Source: Diplodia intermedia
Lineage: Eukaryota > Ascomycota > Dothideomycetes > Botryosphaeriales > Botryosphaeriaceae
Assembly: GCA_021495925.1 (NCBI GenBank)
Contig: JAKEKT010000173.1
Location: forward strand, 1-34,505
Reading direction: 5' to 3'
Length of the DNA stretch: 34,505 nt
In this document: in pieces, positions 31,121 through 34,505 of the stretch
How positions within the stretch are numbered: the first letter of the stretch is position 1
Layout of the letters: every line of letters starts with the position of its first letter
Notes under the pieces: model-generated
Seen by the model: only the letters and a program-made list of their open reading frames with translations
What the model was told of the DNA's origin: nothing
Databases searched by the model: none
Made by a program: the position numbers and the translations under genes

Positions 31121-34029
31121 ATGATGGCCTCCAACCTTCTTTCGCGGCTCCTGCCCGCTGCGGATGAGAACTCGGCCTACGAGCCTCTGACACAACACCC
31201 TCCTCGCGCCCACAGGCCAGAGGGCGATGACAACGCCAGCCTCACCCTGGACGAGGAGAATCTGGAAGCCCGCTTCCAAGACACCGACTTGGAGCACCTG
31301 CTTGCCGAAGCGGCTGACAGCCAGATTACCACGCGTAGCCCCACCCTTCCCCCGAACAACACCACCCATACCAATCGCAGTATGGCACCTCGGCCTGCTA
31401 CGACTCACAACCGACCGAGGTGGATGCAGCCTGCTCCGTCGCGCCAGCCAGCTGCGCGAATGGACGAGGATGACGATGTCCCCGAGTCGTTGCTGTTGGA
31501 TAGTGACAGACCCTCTGCAGCCCAACCTCGAGAGCACCCGCGCCAGACCCATGTCCGTCCCGATCGCTTGCCCTCGCCTGTTCCTGGCCCATCTACCCAC
31601 GCCAACAGGACCCAGTGGAACACAACTAGGGCCCAGCAACGGCTTTACGGCGACTCCAGGCCTGTGCCCTCCCGACGTCACTTCGGAGCACAGCTTGGCA
31701 CCAACGGCGTTGTTTTCACTGACCCCAAGGAAGAGGCCATGTGGAGATGGGCGAATGTGCATAACCTTGATCGCTTCTTGACTGAAGTCTACACCTACTA
31801 TCAGGGTCACGGGATGCAGTCGATCCTGTTGAATCAGTATCTCAATCTTCTGTAAGCTCCCAAGCCCCTGCTGAAGCCACAGTGTTAACCTACCCCGAGA
31901 CGCACAGCTTGTGTCGTCACAACCTGCACGATTCTACTCTTTGGCATCAACTACAAGAAGATCCATGAGAGCAACTCGATTCGGGACATCTTTGTCAAGG
32001 ATGCAATAAGAAAGTAAGCGGACTTCCACCATCCAAATGCGACATGTGTTAATTCGGAGCAGCATCCACGGCTTCTGGCTCTGCGGCCTATGGGTTTTTA
32101 TCGTTGTTTGGGTCTACAAGCTTGTCCAGGTAACACTGAGCATTCGTCCTCTCTGGCTTATGCGAGCCTTCTATCAGCACCTTCTCGACATTCCGGAGAG
32201 TGATATACAGACTGCGACATGGCAGCTGGTGGTTCACAGGCTCATGGCTCTTCGAGACGCCAACTTAACCACTGCCGAGAACATCTCCGCCGCCGATAGG
32301 AGAGAACTTGGTGCCAACTCCAAACAGCGCATGGACGCCCACGACATTGCGAATCGCGTTATGCGTCGGGATAATTACCTCATCGCCCTTTTCAACAAAG
32401 ATATCCCGAACCTTACCGTCCCCCTTCCGTTCTTTGGGGATATTCAGTTCTTTTCAAGAACCATGGAACTGCTCCTTGAAACTTGCGTAATGCAGTTTGT
32501 TTTCACGGCCGACGGCCACGTCCGCCGCGAGTTCCTCACGAGCAAGGAAAGACGGAACTTGATTGACTGCCTGAACCAACGATTCAAGAAGGCAGCCATC
32601 TTGAGTGTTCTAATCGCACCTGTTTCTGTCATTTACTTTGTCGTCTCCTACTTCTTCCACTACTTCAGTGTAAGTGCAGACTGCCCTGTAGAGTCAGCAT
32701 TGTTCTGACAATGAGCAGGAATTTCGAAAGGATCCTTCGCAACTAGGCTCACGGATGTTCACGCCGATGGCGGAATGGAAGTTCCGTGAATTCAACGAAC
32801 TGCGGCACCTCTTCGAGCAGCGACGCAACCTGGCGTACCCATATGCTGACCGCTACCTGAATCAGTTCCCTAAAAACAAGTCGGACCAGCTTTGCGAATT
32901 CGTCGCGTTCGTCGTCAGCATCGGTATTGCGGTGCTTGTTCTCGGGTCCTTACTTTATCCTGAGACCATTACTCGCCTGGAGATCATGCCGGGAAAGCCA
33001 GTCTTCTTCTGGATTGGCGTCCTCAGTGCGATATATGCTGCTGCCCGGAATCAAATCACAAACCCCGCCGATATCATCATGGAGCCAGAAGTCGCTCTCA
33101 AGGAAGTTATTGCCATCACTCACTATTGCCCAGCGTCCTGGCGCGATCGGCTGCACACTGATGAAGTCCGAAGGGAGTTTTCTCAGGTCTATCAAATGAA
33201 GATTGCCATCTTCTTGGAGGAGCTTCTTAGCATGGTCCTGACTCCATTGGTGCTATGGTATAGCCTCCCACAATGCAGCGAGCGTATCGTCGATTTCTTC
33301 CGCGAATTCACTATTCATGTGGACGGCCTGGGCCATGTTTGCTCTTACGCAGTCTTTGATTTCCAGAAGACCGACAACATTGCCCAAGATACTCATGCGC
33401 AACAACACGAGAATTACCGCAAACAATGGTTTAGATCCAACGATGGAAAGTTGGACGCCTCAATCAACGGGTTCCTGCAAGCATACAGTCGCAACCCTGG
33501 TAACCGCGGCCCGACTGCGTCGAACTTTAACCTTCCTCCTGCCTTCAACCCCTTGGCCGGCTCATCGACTGGGGTAGACCATGGACCAGCCGGTGCGCGA
33601 AACCCAGCATCGCGACGCGGAGGTCAACGGGCAGCCTTGAGGTCGACAGCAGCAGCCGCCGCCCCGGGCTCTCCCATGGGTTCCGTACTACTCGACCCTC
33701 ACCACCAGCCGTCGGTCATCAACACTCGCCATTCGCCTCATGCTGCCGCCCGTTCACGGTACAATCCAAACCGCAATCCGTCCAGGCACCTAGACGAGTT
33801 GGATGAAGAAGTAGAAGCAGGCACGGTTGGTGCGAGGCGAGTGCTATCGCCTGGGCAGGTTCTAGAGGATGACAGCAACCTTGGTGAATCTTGGCTTCAT
33901 AATGCCTCCAGCGGTGGCGGTGATGAAGATGACCTAGACGCTGTGGGTGGTGCCAAGGGTGCTGGTGTTCTCGGCTTATTACAGCAGTTTCAAAATGCCC
34001 ACGCCCAAGGCCGCGGACCCGGCGTCTAG
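31121..34029 (+). CDS. ATG9: autophagy-related protein 9, lipid scramblase
   Basis: Multispan membrane protein carried on Golgi-derived vesicles that seed the phagophore; ATG9 scrambles lipids delivered by Atg2. Four exons, 31121-31851, 31900-32013, 32063-32669 and 32719-34029, with introns of 48-49 bp, give 920 aa. The N-terminal 200 residues are polar and disordered. The conserved core begins at EEAMWRWANVHNLDRFLTEV and YYQGHGMQSILLNQYLNLL; further segments are LVVHRLMALRDANLTTAENI, VMRRDNYLIALFNKDI, FTADGHVRREFL, MAEWKFREFNELRHLFEQRR and YCPASWRDRLHTDEVRREF, and a Ser/Pro/Arg-rich disordered tail from about residue 730. Acceptor choice: intron 1 must end at CCCCGAG because the later CACAG breaks frame; introns 2 and 3 end in GAGCAG, where either AG keeps the frame. 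The second of two adjacent Met codons (31124) could also be used. Confidence 0.95.
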
Positions 34030-34372
34030 AAGACTAATCGGTCTTAGTTGCATGGGTGAACACCATTGGTGTAGTGGCTGTGCACAATTTTTGTGCATTT
34101 ATCTGGGGTCTTGGCTAGATGGCTGGGGGCGCCTGGCGTTTCGATGTATTCGGCTTGCCTTTCTTTCAGCTTCACATAAGCAATGCGGTATGAGAGTTCC
34201 AAACCAATATGGCTGGGAGCGGGGGAGGTGCTATTTGGAAATGGAGTACTGGCGACTGAGCTCGGCTGAAGCTTCTCTTCATCCTTCATGGTCTATCCTG
34301 TCAAACAAAATACCCTGGCGAAGTAGATCACGATAGCCGAGCAGTCAATGTTACGCCGCAGGACTCCGAATA
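34030..34372. other. intergenic region after ATG9, no gene seen
   Basis: About 340 bp. A minus-strand frame of 81 codons (34044-34289) has no recognisable content. The missing second half of the protease fragment at 34373-34505 would be expected here and is not present in any frame I read. Confidence 0.5.
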
Positions 34373-34505
34373 TTAGACAATAATGATCCGAGAATGGCCA
34401 AAGGGGTTGGCAGAGGTGCCGAATTCATAGGTGCCAGAGGTGTCGTTGGTCAGATCAGCAGTGAAGACGGGCTGGTCGAGATCCTTCATGATGTTGTCGA
34501 AGAAG
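34373..34505 (-). pseudogene. partial pepsin-like aspartic protease (A1), apparently truncated
   Basis: The minus-strand frame entering from the right edge reads FFDNIMKDLDQPVFTADL and soon after GTYEFG, the well-known middle of secreted fungal pepsins (TFFD...L..PVFAVDL...GTYDFG). After GTYEFG homology stops: the next 14 codons are unrelated and end at TAA (34375-34373). A complete enzyme needs about 150 more residues, including the second catalytic Asp-Thr-Gly, and none is found downstream before ATG9. No usable intron donor lies between GTYEFG and the stop. I infer a 3'-truncated gene or relic. The N-terminal half, with the first active-site Asp, is outside the window. Confidence 0.6.

Overview
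This window is nuclear DNA of a filamentous ascomycete. The signs are many 46-98 bp introns with GT...AG ends and CTAAC/CTGAC branch sites, GC-rich coding sequence, and an AT-rich, CpA-poor repeat block at the left edge that looks like repeat-induced point mutation (RIP). Protein families such as ATG9, Crh glucanosyltransferase, NAD-GDH of about 1050 aa and the SigF-like NTF2 family agree. A Dothideomycete is my best guess, from overall impression only. I see no prokaryotic, viral or CRISPR feature.

Layout. 1-1108: AT-rich repeat block, ending in one nearly unmutated copy of its own repeat. 1109-1520: possible eroded membrane-protein fragment. 1521-3347 (-): GH20 beta-N-acetylhexosaminidase. 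4164-5595 (-): Crh-type GH16 cell-wall enzyme with a GPI signal. 6142-7718 (+): gamma-glutamyl phosphate reductase. 8571-12174 (+): NAD-specific glutamate dehydrogenase with nine exons. 12175-13246: empty. 13247-15128 (-): sterol O-acyltransferase. 15848-16748 (-): Mediator subunit 4. 17208-18342 (+): neuronal calcium sensor-1. 18904-20948 (+): TM9SF nonaspanin. 21381-22135 (+): SigF-like NTF2 membrane protein. 23218-24830 (+): allantoinase. 25605-26048 (-): ribosomal protein eS28. 26396-27813 (-): NIF3 family protein. 28019-28347 (+): BolA-like protein. 28501-30616 (-): COG6. 31121-34029 (+): ATG9. 34373-34505 (-): fragment of a pepsin-like aspartic protease that loses homology halfway and runs out of the window.

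How the genes relate. Most are conserved single-copy housekeeping genes, not an operon-like system. Four pairs are divergent and could share a promoter: GH16/proA, MED4/NCS-1, NIF3/BolA and COG6/ATG9. The COG6/ATG9 pair is functionally suggestive because the COG complex is known to take part in Atg9 traffic. Nitrogen metabolism is over-represented: glutamyl phosphate reductase and NAD-GDH both sit at glutamate, and allantoinase is in purine catabolism. GATA-type motifs lie upstream of GDH and, as a close pair, upstream of allantoinase. Gene models were built by hand: every exon junction listed keeps the frame, and several give the expected family length (eS28 68 aa, NCS-1 190 aa, GDH 1053 aa). 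I see no clearly novel multi-gene system. The best leads are the cysteine-free Crh enzyme, the boundary structures at both window edges, the uncharacterised NTF2-like membrane protein, and the shared regulatory regions.
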